A DNA stretch of 64,000 bases from positions 18,059 to 82,058 of the forward strand of contig JADFIR010000012.1 in assembly GCA_022566535.1 (NCBI GenBank), in the 5' to 3' direction. Position 1 is the first letter of the stretch, and every line of letters starts with the position of its first letter. This DNA comes from Planctomycetota bacterium. Lineage in GTDB: Bacteria; Planctomycetota; Phycisphaerae; Phycisphaerales; SM1A02. The notes beneath the pieces were generated by a model. That model saw only the letters and a list, made by a program, of their open reading frames with translations, was not told the origin of the DNA and made no database searches. Position numbers and translations under genes: made by a program. Shown one piece after another: positions 44,668-53,278 of the stretch.

Positions 44668-45105
44668 TCACCGTTGCGGCTGGTTGCCGGGTCGAGTTGT
44701 CGGGGCCGTGGAGGGGCTCAACAGGTCCGAAGGCGGCGTGCTGAGAAACTCCACGTCCCCGAATTGGATCGCCGGCTGCGTCGAGACCGGCTGGATTGCC
44801 GGCGCGGCGGTCGGGGGCTGGGTCGTTTGAGCAACGGCCGGTTGCGTCGTCGCCGCAGGCGCAACGTCGTCCAAGAGGTTCAGCGCGATCGCCAGCCCCA
44901 GGTACACCACGAACGCCAGCACCGTCGCCACGGTCAGTGCATCGCCGACCCGGCCGCCGAAGACCGTCTCGGTCCCCGCTCCGCCCGCTCCGCCGAACGC
45001 CCCGGCCAGTCCGCCGCCTTGGGGACGTTGCACAAGGATAATCAAGACCATCACGACCGCCACGATGACAAACACCAGGGTCGCGATCCAAAACCATATC
45101 GTCAT
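44668..45105 (-). CDS. secG: Preprotein translocase subunit SecG
   Basis: A protein of 145 residues. Two membrane helices ('WIATLVFVIVAVVMVLIILV' and 'VATVLAFVVYLGLAIALNLL') flank the SecG signature 'QRPQGGGLAGAFGGAG' and 'FGGRVGDAL'. The ~60-residue C-terminal tail is a Thr/Pro/Ala/Gln-rich low-complexity extension absent from short SecG proteins. It is part of the SecYEG protein channel in the inner membrane. ATGA overlap with tpiA; yicC follows at 4 nt. Confidence 0.94.
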   Translation of the reverse strand: MTIWFWIATLVFVIVAVVMVLIILVQRPQGGGLAGAFGGAGGAGTETVFGGRVGDALTVATVLAFVVYLGLAIALNLLDDVAPAATTQPAVAQTTQPPTAAPAIQPVSTQPAIQFGDVEFLSTPPSDLLSPSTAPTTRPGNQPQR

Positions 45106-45902
45106 CGGCTTCGCGCCTCGCGATTCACTTCCTTCGCCTCGACCGCAGCCCGAACAATCGCCATGAATTGCTCAGCATCGAGCGACGCTCCTCCAACCAA
45201 TCCTCCGTCAATCTCACCTCGGGCGAAGAGGTCGGCGGCGTTGCCCGCATTGACCGAGCCGCCGTACTGTATGCGAATTGATCGAGCGGCGTCTTCATCA
45301 TACAAATCGGCGATGTTCCTGCGGATCAGGCGATGGACGGCCTCGGCGTCGCCCGGACCGGCCACCTTGCCCGTTCCGATGGCCCATACCGGCTCGTAGG
45401 CGATCGTCACCTGACGCAACTGGTCGATTCCGACCTCCCGCAGAGCGGACATGAGCTGGTTGATGTTGACCTGATTCGTCTGGCCGGCCTGGCGCTGCTC
45501 GTGCGTCTCGCCAATGCACACCACGACGTTCAGCCCAGCTTCGAGCGCCCGACGGACCTTCGCATTGACCAACTCATCATCCTCGCCGATCACGTGCCGG
45601 CGCTCCGAATGGCCGGCCAGCACCACCTGCACGTTGAGATCAAGCAGCATGTCGGTGCTGACCTCGCCGGTGTAGGGGCCGTCCGGCTGCGGGTAGAGAT
45701 CCTGAGCGCCCAGCTGAACGCCGTGGTGCCCTAGGGTTCTGCCGACCGCTTGGAGGTATGGAAACGGCGGATACACGGCGATGTCGCAATGCTCGACGAG
45801 TTGGCCGCAAGAGGCGGCGATCTCGTCGGCCAGCTCGACCGCTGAGGCCAAGTCGGTATTCATCTTCCAGTTGCCGCCCACAAAGGGCCTGCGGCTCGCC
45901 AT
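45102..45902 (-). CDS. tpiA: Triosephosphate isomerase
   Basis: A protein of 266 residues. The active-site residues are all visible: 'GGNWKMNT' (Lys13), 'VLAGHSERR' (electrophilic His), and 'IAYEPVWAIGTG' (catalytic Glu, followed by the flexible phosphate loop). The C-terminal 'IQYGGSVNAGNAADLFARG' is the phosphate-binding end of the barrel. It interconverts dihydroxyacetone phosphate and glyceraldehyde-3-phosphate in the cytoplasm. It leads the tpiA-secG-yicC operon. Confidence 0.97.
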   Translation of the reverse strand: MASRRPFVGGNWKMNTDLASAVELADEIAASCGQLVEHCDIAVYPPFPYLQAVGRTLGHHGVQLGAQDLYPQPDGPYTGEVSTDMLLDLNVQVVLAGHSERRHVIGEDDELVNAKVRRALEAGLNVVVCIGETHEQRQAGQTNQVNINQLMSALREVGIDQLRQVTIAYEPVWAIGTGKVAGPGDAEAVHRLIRRNIADLYDEDAARSIRIQYGGSVNAGNAADLFARGEIDGGLVGGASLDAEQFMAIVRAAVEAKEVNREARSR

Positions 45903-45968
45903 GAATCACAGCATACCCGCTCGCGAGTGGGTTTGAATCGTAGCCCCCGTTTGGCAAGGCGGGCCATG

Positions 45969-45995
45969 TTTCGCGAGCGGGCTTGCCCCGCTGCG
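45969..45995 (+). repeat. REP palindrome upstream of the RAYT gene
   Basis: A 27-nt element starting 'tttcgcgagcgggcttgc' and ending 'cgctgcg'. The two halves form an imperfect hairpin with a short bulge, the usual REP shape. Copies occur at 46681-46707 (direct) and 46731-46757 (inverted), on the other side of the transposase gene. Confidence 0.75.
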
Positions 45996-46070
45996 GTCAC
46001 GGTGGCCGCGCGGAGGCGATCCGCGCCGGCGGCACGGGGGCAACCCACGTCGCCAAACAGGTTTCTTAGA

Positions 46071-46676
46071 ATGCCGTGTATGGTGCGCGCGTACCACGTC
46101 GTATTCAGTACATACGGGTTCTGGCTCCCAAACGATCCGCGCGGATCGTGGTCGGACTTCGTGCGCTCGTGGGAGATTGCGCGGTTCGGCAAGGCAAGCA
46201 AAGTCAATACGCGGCGGTCACTCGCCCACACGCCACATGATGTAAGGCTTCGACAGCGGGCGAAGCGAGCACTGAAGTACCCGGCAGTCGTTCTCGCTGG
46301 CGTGCAGGCGCGGGCCGTTGGGCACGGATTCGCGATAGCGGTCGCGAAGTCCGGCTACTGCATTCACGCCTGTTCGATTCTGCCACAGCACGTACATCTG
46401 GTGGTCGCGCGACATCGGCTATCGGTTGAGCAGATCATCGCTCACCTCAAGGGGGCCGCGACGCTACGGCTGATTGAGGACGGTGTACATCCCCTGAAAC
46501 ACTGTCGCACGTCCCGAGGGACGACACCTACGCCTTGGAGTCAGCGTAAGGGATGGGTTGTCTATCTCAGTGATGATGGCGACATTCGCCGCGCGATCCG
46601 ATACGTGGAAGAAAACCCAATCAAAGAGGGCAAGCGGTGGCAAAGGTGGTCCTTCGTTGTTCCCTTCGAGGCGTAG
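46071..46676 (+). CDS. REP-associated Y1 transposase (RAYT)
   Basis: A protein of 201 residues from the ATG at 46071 (the ATG at 46080 is the alternative); the longer open frame runs through the upstream REP. 'MVRAYHVVFSTYGFWLPND' is the RAYT-type start. 'PQHVHLVVAR' gives the HUH metal site, and 'RRAIRYVEENPIKEGKRWQR' carries the likely nucleophilic Tyr. RAYTs are single-copy relatives of the IS200/IS605 transposase that nick and move REP palindromes. This gene is flanked by three copies of one REP family, which supports the assignment. Confidence 0.85.
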   Translation: MPCMVRAYHVVFSTYGFWLPNDPRGSWSDFVRSWEIARFGKASKVNTRRSLAHTPHDVRLRQRAKRALKYPAVVLAGVQARAVGHGFAIAVAKSGYCIHACSILPQHVHLVVARHRLSVEQIIAHLKGAATLRLIEDGVHPLKHCRTSRGTTPTPWSQRKGWVVYLSDDGDIRRAIRYVEENPIKEGKRWQRWSFVVPFEA

Positions 46677-46680
46677 GCTG

Positions 46681-46707
46681 TTTCGCGAGCGGGCTTGCCT
46701 CGCTGCG
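46681..46707 (+). repeat. REP palindrome just after the RAYT gene
   Basis: Identical to the copy at 45969-45995 except for one base ('ttgcctcgc' for 'ttgccccgc'). It begins 5 nt after the RAYT stop codon, in the same orientation. Confidence 0.8.
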
Positions 46708-46730
46708 CTGCCTTCGATTTGATTCCGATA

Positions 46731-46757
46731 CGCAGCGGGGCAAGCCCGCTCGCGAAA
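46731..46757 (-). repeat. REP palindrome, inverted copy
   Basis: The exact complement of the 45969-45995 element. With the copy at 46681-46707 it forms an inverted pair 23 nt apart, the typical BIME arrangement, in the gap before alaS. Confidence 0.8.
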
Positions 46758-46805
46758 CGCAGACCGGCTACACTTTCACTTTGCATCCAGACACTCACCT
46801 GAGCC

Positions 46806-49800
46806 ATGAAGACGCCCAGCACTGCCACCCGCACCGCCGCGCAGATCCGCCGGGAGTTCATCGACTTCTTCGTCGAGAAGCACGGCCACACCTTCGTGCC
46901 TTCCAGCCCCGTCGTGCCGCATGACGATCCGACGCTGCTGTTCGCAAATGCCGGGATGAACCAGTTCAAGGATGTGTTTCTCGGTCACGGCCGGCGCGAC
47001 TGGACGCGCGCGGCCAATACGCAAAAGTGCATTCGGGCCGGCGGCAAGCACAACGACCTCGAAGATGTCGGCAAAGACAACTACCACCACACGTTCTTCG
47101 AGATGCTCGGCAACTGGTCCTTCGGCGACTACTTCAAGGCCGAGGCCATCGAGTGGGCCTGGGACCTTCTCACAACCGTGTGGGGATTAGACAAGGACCG
47201 ACTGCACGTCACCGTCTTTGGGGGCGACCAGCGCGAAGGCCTGGAGCCGGACGAAGAAGCAGCGGAGGTCTGGAAACGCTTTGTCGATCCGTCGCACATC
47301 AGCCGTTGGGGCAAAAAAGACAACTTCTGGGAGATGGGCGATACCGGCCCCTGCGGCCCGTGCAGCGAAATCCATTATGACTTCACCCCCGGAAAAACCG
47401 GCGGAGACCTGGTCAATGCCGGTGATCCCCGGGTCATCGAGCTGTGGAACCTCGTCTTTATCGAATTCAACTCCACAATCCCTCAGGACGGCCTGGATAA
47501 ACTTCACGAATGGGATGTAACGCCGCAGAGCGAGCGCTCGAAGAAATTTGCGAATTCCTACAAATCGCGCAATGAGATTCTCTCGCAATTTCGACAACTC
47601 ACGCCGCTGCCGGCCAAGCACGTGGACACCGGCATGGGTCTGGAGCGCCTCGTCCGAGTGCTCCAGCATGTCCAGAGCAACTACGACATCGATCTGTTCA
47701 CGCCGATCTTCAAGGCGATCGAAAAACACACCGGCGCCCATCCATACCGCGGAACGCTCGACGATCCGGTTGACATTGCCTATCGGGTGATTGCCGATCA
47801 CATTCGTTGTCTGACGGTGGCCGTCACGGATGGGTGCCGGCCGAGCAATGAAGGGCGGGGCTACGTCCTGCGCCGGATTCTTCGCCGTGCCGTGCGCCAT
47901 GCGCACCAAACCTTGCAGACCAAAGGTGCCTGGCTCCATGAACTGGTGCCGACCGTCGTGCAAACTCTTGGCGACGCCTTCCCTGAACTCAACGACAAGC
48001 CGGACAAGGTCGCGGAAGTTATTCGGGATGAAGAAAAGGGGTTCCTGACCACTCTCGATCGAGGCATGGAGCTGTTTGACAATTCGGCGACCGATGCGGG
48101 TCGGTGTTTCTTAGATGAGCAGCGGGCATTACGTGCGCACGATGAGAGCGCAAAACAACAATTGCTCACCTGGCAAAATGAGCAAAGACAAACTTTGGGA
48201 ATGTCCGGTCCTTCGTATTGGGAACCACGTGGTTTCTACTGGCATGACTTTCCGGGCGAGAATCGACCGTCAATCGCTGCCGACGACGCCTTCAAGCTCC
48301 ACGACACGTATGGCTTCCCGCTTGATCTGACGCGGGTGATGGCCCAGGAGCGGGGGATGACGGTCGATGAAGCCGGCTTCAATCTGCTCATGGCCGAGGC
48401 TCGCGAGCGATCCCGTACAGCTGGCGAAAGGGGCGATCGGCAACGAGACATTCTCGGTGTGTTCGTCCAACAGAATGAGTTTCCAGCGACCAAGTTCGTC
48501 GGTTACGACTGTCTGGCGGTTGAACATGCGAAAGTGCTGAAGGCCTATTTTGTGGAGAAAACCGGAGCACTGACGAACGCCCCTGACACCTTGGGTCAAC
48601 AGGCGTATTTGCTCGTGGACGATACGCCCTTCTACGCCGAAGCCGGCGGCCAGGTTGGAGATGCCGGCGTCATTGAATCAGCCGGTGGAGCAGTATTTCG
48701 CATCGATGACACGATCAAGATCGGAGATGTCTATTTCCATCACGGGATTTGGGAGTCGGGCAAGATTCGCAGCGGCGATCCCGCTCGGTTGACTGTCGAT
48801 GCGGCCCGCCGGGCAAGGATCATGGCCAACCACACGGCGACGCATCTGTTGAACTTCGCGTTGCGTGCGGTGATCGGCCCTGAAGAAGATCAGAAAGGCT
48901 CGCTAGTCGCGCCTGACCGGCTGCGGTTCGACTTCTCCTGCTCGCACGGGATGACCGACGAGCAGATCGAGCAGACCGAGCGCCTCGTCAACGCCGACAT
49001 CGAACAGGACCTCGAGGTGTTTGCCGATGTCGTGCCGCTGGCCCAGGCCAGGAGCATCGCCGGCGTCCGCGCTGTGTTCGGCGAAAAGTATCCCAACCCC
49101 GTGCGGGTGGTGGCGATCGGCGCTCCGCTTGCGGAAGTGCTCAAGGATCCGGGCAACGAGCAGTGGAGCGAATTCTCGATCGAGCTGTGCGGCGGAACAC
49201 ATCTGCCCCAGACCGGCGAGGCGAAACAGCTCGTCATCATCCAGGAGCAGGCGCTGGCGGCGGGGGTGCGCCGAATCACGGCGGTGACCGGCCGGGCTGC
49301 GCACGATGCCGAAGCCGCGGGCCGGGAACTAGAAGCCCGCACCCGCCGCGCCGCTGAATTGGGCGACGATGAATTGCTCGACGAATTCAACGAGATCACC
49401 ACCCAGCTCCAAGGGCTGACCATCGGCGCCGTGGCGAGAGGCCGGATCGACGCGCTGCTGGGGCCGGCGCGCGATCGAGTCAAGCGAATCCACAAGCACG
49501 CACAGGCGGAGACTCGGGCCGGGGCCGTGGATCAAGCCCGCCGAATCGCCTCCGCCGCGACCGGCCCAATCATCGTCGAGCAACTGTCCGATGCCGATCA
49601 CGACGGGCTGCTCAGCGCGATGGACGTGATCCGAGCCAAGCACATGGACACGGCCGTCATGCTGTTTGGGACCGATGAGGCTGAGTCGAAGGTGTCGATC
49701 GTGGCCCGGGTGCCGCAGGCGCTGATCGAACGCGGGCTCAAGGCGGGGGATTGGGTCCGCGAAGCGGCGAAGGCGTGCGGGGGGCGAGGCGGCGGACGGG

Positions 49801-49892
49801 CGGACATGGCCCAGGCCGGTGCCAAGAATCCCGCGATGGTTCCCCAAGCGATCACTGCCGCCAAGGCCTTTGCGGAGCAGAAACTCAAATGA
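46806..49892 (+). CDS. alaS: Alanyl-tRNA synthetase
   Basis: A protein of 1028 residues, longer than the usual ~875. The class II core begins 'EFIDFFVEKHGHTFVPSSPV', followed by 'LLFANAGMNQFKDVFLG' and 'GKHNDLEDVGKDNYHHTFFE'. The editing domain has 'HTATHLLNFAL' (HxxxH) and 'ELCGGTHLPQTGE' (the Cys and His of its zinc site). A DHHA1-type C-terminal domain follows ('DGLLSAMDVIRAK', 'CGGRGGGRADMAQAG'). Between 'TTLDRGMELFD' and 'DDAFKLHDTYGFPLDLT' lies an extra ~55-residue stretch that is visibly less GC-rich (48100-48270). Cytoplasmic. Confidence 0.97.
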   Translation: MKTPSTATRTAAQIRREFIDFFVEKHGHTFVPSSPVVPHDDPTLLFANAGMNQFKDVFLGHGRRDWTRAANTQKCIRAGGKHNDLEDVGKDNYHHTFFEMLGNWSFGDYFKAEAIEWAWDLLTTVWGLDKDRLHVTVFGGDQREGLEPDEEAAEVWKRFVDPSHISRWGKKDNFWEMGDTGPCGPCSEIHYDFTPGKTGGDLVNAGDPRVIELWNLVFIEFNSTIPQDGLDKLHEWDVTPQSERSKKFANSYKSRNEILSQFRQLTPLPAKHVDTGMGLERLVRVLQHVQSNYDIDLFTPIFKAIEKHTGAHPYRGTLDDPVDIAYRVIADHIRCLTVAVTDGCRPSNEGRGYVLRRILRRAVRHAHQTLQTKGAWLHELVPTVVQTLGDAFPELNDKPDKVAEVIRDEEKGFLTTLDRGMELFDNSATDAGRCFLDEQRALRAHDESAKQQLLTWQNEQRQTLGMSGPSYWEPRGFYWHDFPGENRPSIAADDAFKLHDTYGFPLDLTRVMAQERGMTVDEAGFNLLMAEARERSRTAGERGDRQRDILGVFVQQNEFPATKFVGYDCLAVEHAKVLKAYFVEKTGALTNAPDTLGQQAYLLVDDTPFYAEAGGQVGDAGVIESAGGAVFRIDDTIKIGDVYFHHGIWESGKIRSGDPARLTVDAARRARIMANHTATHLLNFALRAVIGPEEDQKGSLVAPDRLRFDFSCSHGMTDEQIEQTERLVNADIEQDLEVFADVVPLAQARSIAGVRAVFGEKYPNPVRVVAIGAPLAEVLKDPGNEQWSEFSIELCGGTHLPQTGEAKQLVIIQEQALAAGVRRITAVTGRAAHDAEAAGRELEARTRRAAELGDDELLDEFNEITTQLQGLTIGAVARGRIDALLGPARDRVKRIHKHAQAETRAGAVDQARRIASAATGPIIVEQLSDADHDGLLSAMDVIRAKHMDTAVMLFGTDEAESKVSIVARVPQALIERGLKAGDWVREAAKACGGRGGGRADMAQAGAKNPAMVPQAITAAKAFAEQKLK

Positions 49893-50272
49893 CCAGCCAG
49901 AATCCCGACAAGCAACCACCAGACTCCAACGATGCCCAGGCCAACCTGCCGAACATCGTCCAACACGTCGATCGCAAGCAGATCAAGCAGTTCGTCACCC
50001 GGATCAAATCGGCCGAGCAACAGGTCGGTGAGCACATCGTCAGGGCCCTGCAGGACGATGAGACCGTGGCCGTGCTCACCACAGTCGTGGTCGGCGGTGA
50101 CGGCGGACAACACATCGTCTCCGCGGCGCTTGATCCCGGCATCCTGCAACAGGTTCAGCATCTGCTGCGTGACGCCCAATCGCAGCGAGACGAAGAGATC
50201 CCGTGCATCGGCTTCCATTGCCTGCTCAAGCGGAAAGACCAGGACAAGAAGGAAACCGACAAGTCGTCATAG
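49889..50272 (+). CDS. Hypothetical protein, 127 aa, coupled to alaS
   Basis: The ATG overlaps the alaS stop (ATGA). The protein starts 'MTSQNPDKQPPDSNDAQANL' (disordered). A mixed alpha/beta core follows ('QIKQFVTRIKSAEQQVGEHI', 'DETVAVLTTVVVGGDGGQHI', 'LDPGILQQVQHLLRDAQ') and a Lys-rich end 'LLKRKDQDKKETDKSS'. I recognise no family. Co-translation with AlaRS suggests a conserved housekeeping position but not a function. Cytoplasmic. Confidence 0.7.
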   Translation: MTSQNPDKQPPDSNDAQANLPNIVQHVDRKQIKQFVTRIKSAEQQVGEHIVRALQDDETVAVLTTVVVGGDGGQHIVSAALDPGILQQVQHLLRDAQSQRDEEIPCIGFHCLLKRKDQDKKETDKSS

Positions 50273-50350
50273 TCATCGTCGGGGCAAGTCAACCAAGAAC
50301 ACTGCCCCCCGGCCCAGCCGAGGGCTCATGGCCGTCACCGCGAACCCCTG

Positions 50351-51169
50351 ATGCCTCTCTTTCATCTCTCGCTCGCCCAATGGTCGCTGCATCGGATGCT
50401 GTTGGCACGCCAACTTGAGACGCTCGATTTCCCCGAGTTTGCAAGAACGCGGTTCCAGATCGACGCGGTCGAGTACGTCAACACGTTCTTCAAAGACAAA
50501 GCGCAGGACCGCGCCTATTTGGGCGATCTGAAGAAGCGCGCAGGGGACGCCGGCGTCAGAACCTTGCTCATCATGGTCGATCGCGAAGGCGCTCTGGGCG
50601 ATCCAGATGATGCCAACCGCACCGCCGCGATCGAGAATCACCACAAGTGGATCGAGGCGGCGAAGTTCCTCGGCTGCCACAGCATTCGTGTAAACGCTCA
50701 TTCCGACGGCACGCCTGATCAGCAGCGCGATCTTGTCGCCGATGGCCTGCACCGCCTTACCGAGTTCGCCGCGCAGCACGAGATCAATGTCTTGATTGAA
50801 AATCACGGGGGGCTGTCATCAAACGGCCAATGGCTGGCGAGCGTCATCAGGCAAGTTGATCATCCGCGCTGCGGCACATTGCCGGACTTCGGCAACTTCC
50901 ACATCCAAGGCGATGAGTGGTACGACCGCTACCAGGGTGTGGCCGAATTGATGCCCTTCGCCAAGGCCGTCAGCGCAAAGAGCCACGACTTCGACGAAGC
51001 CGGAACCGAGACCCACACCGACTATCGCCGGATGATGAAGATCGTCCTGGACGCCGGCTACCACGGCTATATCGGTATCGAGTACGAAGGCGAGAATCTC
51101 AGCGAGATCGACGGCATCGCGGCGACAAAGCGCCTGTTGGAGCGCGTGGACAACGAATTGGCGGCGTAG
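50351..51169 (+). CDS. Sugar phosphate isomerase/epimerase-like TIM-barrel protein
   Basis: A protein of 272 residues of the AP-endonuclease-2 / xylose-isomerase-like barrel family. '[13 protein letters not shown]' (first strand), '[15 protein letters not shown]' and '[15 protein letters not shown]' (metal-binding Glu) are visible. '[12 protein letters not shown]' (Asp), '[13 protein letters not shown]' (His/Lys) and '[12 protein letters not shown]' (final Glu) complete the metal site. The family acts on keto/aldo sugars or inositols. There is no signal peptide and no linked sugar-pathway genes to name the substrate. Confidence 0.85.
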   Translation: MPLFHLSLAQWSLHRMLLARQLETLDFPEFARTRFQIDAVEYVNTFFKDKAQDRAYLGDLKKRAGDAGVRTLLIMVDREGALGDPDDANRTAAIENHHKWIEAAKFLGCHSIRVNAHSDGTPDQQRDLVADGLHRLTEFAAQHEINVLIENHGGLSSNGQWLASVIRQVDHPRCGTLPDFGNFHIQGDEWYDRYQGVAELMPFAKAVSAKSHDFDEAGTETHTDYRRMMKIVLDAGYHGYIGIEYEGENLSEIDGIAATKRLLERVDNELAA

Positions 51170-51195
51170 AGCATCGCCAAGCAATGGAGAAATAG

Positions 51196-51215
51196 CTGCG
51201 GGCGGCAGCCCGCAG
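51196..51215. terminator. Perfect 8-bp hairpin
   Basis: 'ctgcgggc' and 'gcccgcag' with a 4-nt loop, between the isomerase-like gene and the oxidoreductase gene. It may be a terminator for the former. No T-run follows, so it could also be an extragenic palindrome. Confidence 0.4.
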
Positions 51216-51237
51216 TTCGCTTATCAATCTCGGTACA

Positions 51238-52278
51238 ATGCCCGCCATGAAAGCAGCCGTCATCACCAGACAAGGCGCACCAGTCGCGCCGAACGTGCAG
51301 GTCGTTGACGATTGGCCCCAGCCGACCGCGGGTCCTGGGCAGGTGCTCATCAAGACCGAGGCCGCGGCGCTGAACCATCTCGATCTGTGGATCGGCCGGG
51401 GGCTGCCCGGCGTCGATCTGAAGTATCCGTGCATCAGCGGCTCAGATGGCTGCGGAATCGTCGAGTCGGTTGGTCAAGGCGTCGATCAGTCGTGGATCGG
51501 CAAACGGGTGGTGCTCAATGCCGCAATGCCCGTGGCCGATCCGACCCGGCCGCAGAGCAATCCAACCCTGCCCGACCTTCGAATGATCGGCGAGCACGAG
51601 CCGGGAACGATGGCGCAGAACTTTGTCGCCCCGGCCCAGAACGTGTTGGACATCGGCGACGCGAATGCGGTCGATGCAGCTGCGTTCGGCCTGACCCATC
51701 TGACCGCGTGGCGAATGCTGTGGACCAAAGCCTGCCTTGAACCCGGTCAGTCCGTGCTCATCACCGGCATCGGCGGCGGCGTCGCATTGGCGGCGCTGAA
51801 TCTCGCCCGGCATTTCGGCTGCACGACGATTGTCACCAGCCGGCATCAATGGAAGCTCGACGAGGCGTTGAAACTCGGGGCGGATCACGCCGTCCTTGAC
51901 GCCGGCGAAGATTTCTCCGGGGAGGTCCGCAAACTCACAGGTAGGCGAGGGGTCGACGTGTGTGTGGATTCGATCGGCAGGGCGGTCCATCAATCATGTA
52001 TCAAGTCGCTGGCCCGAGGCGGAGTACTCGTTACCTGCGGCTGCACCACCGGCCCGGATGCCGTGACCGACCTTGCTCGCCTCTTTTGGAATCAGTGCAG
52101 CATCATCGGCTCGACCATGGGCGACATGAATGAGTTCGGCCGGGTGGTTGCGCTTTTGGTTTGCGGCGCGATCAAGCCGGTCATCGACACCGTGTACGAC
52201 GCGGCGGAAGCCGCCAAGGCCTACGAGCGGCTGGAGTCCGGCGAACAGTTCGGCAAGGTCGTCGTCCGCTGGCCGTGA
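51238..52278 (+). CDS. Zinc-type alcohol dehydrogenase / quinone oxidoreductase family protein
   Basis: A protein of 346 residues; the ATG at 51247 ('MKAAVITRQGAP') may be the true start. The GroES-like N-terminal domain has 'LNHLDLWIGRGLPG' and 'YPCISGSDGCGIVESVG', and the Rossmann domain has 'VLITGIGGGVALAALNLARH'. 'LKLGADHAVLDAGEDF' and 'GRRGVDVCVDSIG' follow. The structural zinc-binding Cys loop is absent, so it groups with the zinc-independent or quinone-reductase-like MDR enzymes. NAD(P)H-dependent; substrate not evident. Confidence 0.88.
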   Translation: MPAMKAAVITRQGAPVAPNVQVVDDWPQPTAGPGQVLIKTEAAALNHLDLWIGRGLPGVDLKYPCISGSDGCGIVESVGQGVDQSWIGKRVVLNAAMPVADPTRPQSNPTLPDLRMIGEHEPGTMAQNFVAPAQNVLDIGDANAVDAAAFGLTHLTAWRMLWTKACLEPGQSVLITGIGGGVALAALNLARHFGCTTIVTSRHQWKLDEALKLGADHAVLDAGEDFSGEVRKLTGRRGVDVCVDSIGRAVHQSCIKSLARGGVLVTCGCTTGPDAVTDLARLFWNQCSIIGSTMGDMNEFGRVVALLVCGAIKPVIDTVYDAAEAAKAYERLESGEQFGKVVVRWP

Positions 52279-52356
52279 GCAATCCCCAAGACGCGCATCG
52301 AAACACCCGCCTGCCGGGCGGCAAGCGGGTGCGAAAGGTCGAAGACTAAACAGCGC

Positions 52357-52869
52357 TCAGGCCGCGGCCTGGAACTGATCCTGGTCGCCGGTGGTCGTGT
52401 CGCTGGTGGCGGCGGTGCCGGCTGAGAACGCGGCCTTCCAGGCGGGCCTCGTGAACAGGACACCCAAGACGACGGGGTAGACGAATCCCATGATCGTGAC
52501 GAACCCGAAGCCGCCGATGATCGCCGCCCCGACGCCCATGATGATCTTTGATCCTGCGTAGGCAAGGCTGCACGTCCGACCCCAGGGACGGACCTTCATT
52601 ACGCCGACGCCTGCGACGATCAGCAAGATGCCCAGGACCATTCCCACTAGCCCCAGGAGCACGAACATCCCGCCGCCGGTCGCAGCCGCCTCCGCGAATC
52701 CCTCGGTGCTCACGCCTTCCGCGGCCGCAGCCTCCTCAACGGCACTGCCAAGGAAGGCAACCGCTCCGCCGCCGAGAATCAAGAGCAGGGAGCCGATGCA
52801 CCCAAGCCCGCCAAATACGAAGTTGAGGATGCCGATTACCGTCATCCCACCAGTCCGTTGCGTTCCCAT
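52357..52869 (-). CDS. Hypothetical membrane protein, 170 aa
   Basis: About four hydrophobic helices: 'TVIGILNFVFGGLGCIGSLL', 'MFVLLGLVGMVLGILLIVAG', 'IIMGVGAAIIGGFGFVTIMG' and 'YPVVLGVLFT'. Between the first and second lies an Ala/Glu-rich loop. The C-terminal tail is Thr/Gln-rich ('TSDTTTGDQDQFQAAA'). An AAGGGA precedes the ATG. No family recognised. Convergent with the oxidoreductase gene and divergent from the ligase at 53279. Confidence 0.7.
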   Translation of the reverse strand: MGTQRTGGMTVIGILNFVFGGLGCIGSLLLILGGGAVAFLGSAVEEAAAAEGVSTEGFAEAAATGGGMFVLLGLVGMVLGILLIVAGVGVMKVRPWGRTCSLAYAGSKIIMGVGAAIIGGFGFVTIMGFVYPVVLGVLFTRPAWKAAFSAGTAATSDTTTGDQDQFQAAA

Positions 52870-53278
52870 GACATTCCCTTTCTCTGATCAAGACGAATGC
52901 GAGATTCACATCGGACCGATCCAAGGCCAACATTGGTGCCAGAGGCGACAAACGGCCCAATTTCCTACAAATCGGCCGGGGACCTGGGCGGGTGAGCGCT
53001 CGACAAGAACTGTGACAAGTCTATTGATCACAACCATTTATACGTCAATCCCGGCCGGGCGTGGACCAGCTGGACCCAAGGTGGCCGCCCGGGCGATCCG
53101 CCATGCCGGGATGTACGGTCACCGGCAATCGCGGCCCGGGCGGCCCTAGAATCACCCTCAGATGGCGGGTGGCCCCGGTCTGCTCCACCCCGGCCGGAGC
53201 AGTTGGGCGCTCAACCCCGTCCGCGGTTCGCTCTAGAGAGTTCGCGGCCAGTAGACCTCATTCCCCCCAGGCCCACAG
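52870..53278. other. 409-nt divergent intergenic region
   Basis: It lies between the starts of the membrane-protein gene (minus) and the YbdK-type ligase (plus), so both promoters should be here. It contains an inverted repeat 'ctgctcc'/'ggagcag' (53180-53202), several GC-rich palindromic words and an AT-richer patch around 53010-53045. No coding signal is seen. Confidence 0.6.

Noticed and set aside
45969-46757. The palindromes around 46 kb as a CRISPR array
   Set aside because: Only three copies, in both orientations and with a gene between them; the pattern is REP/BIME, not evenly spaced direct repeats.
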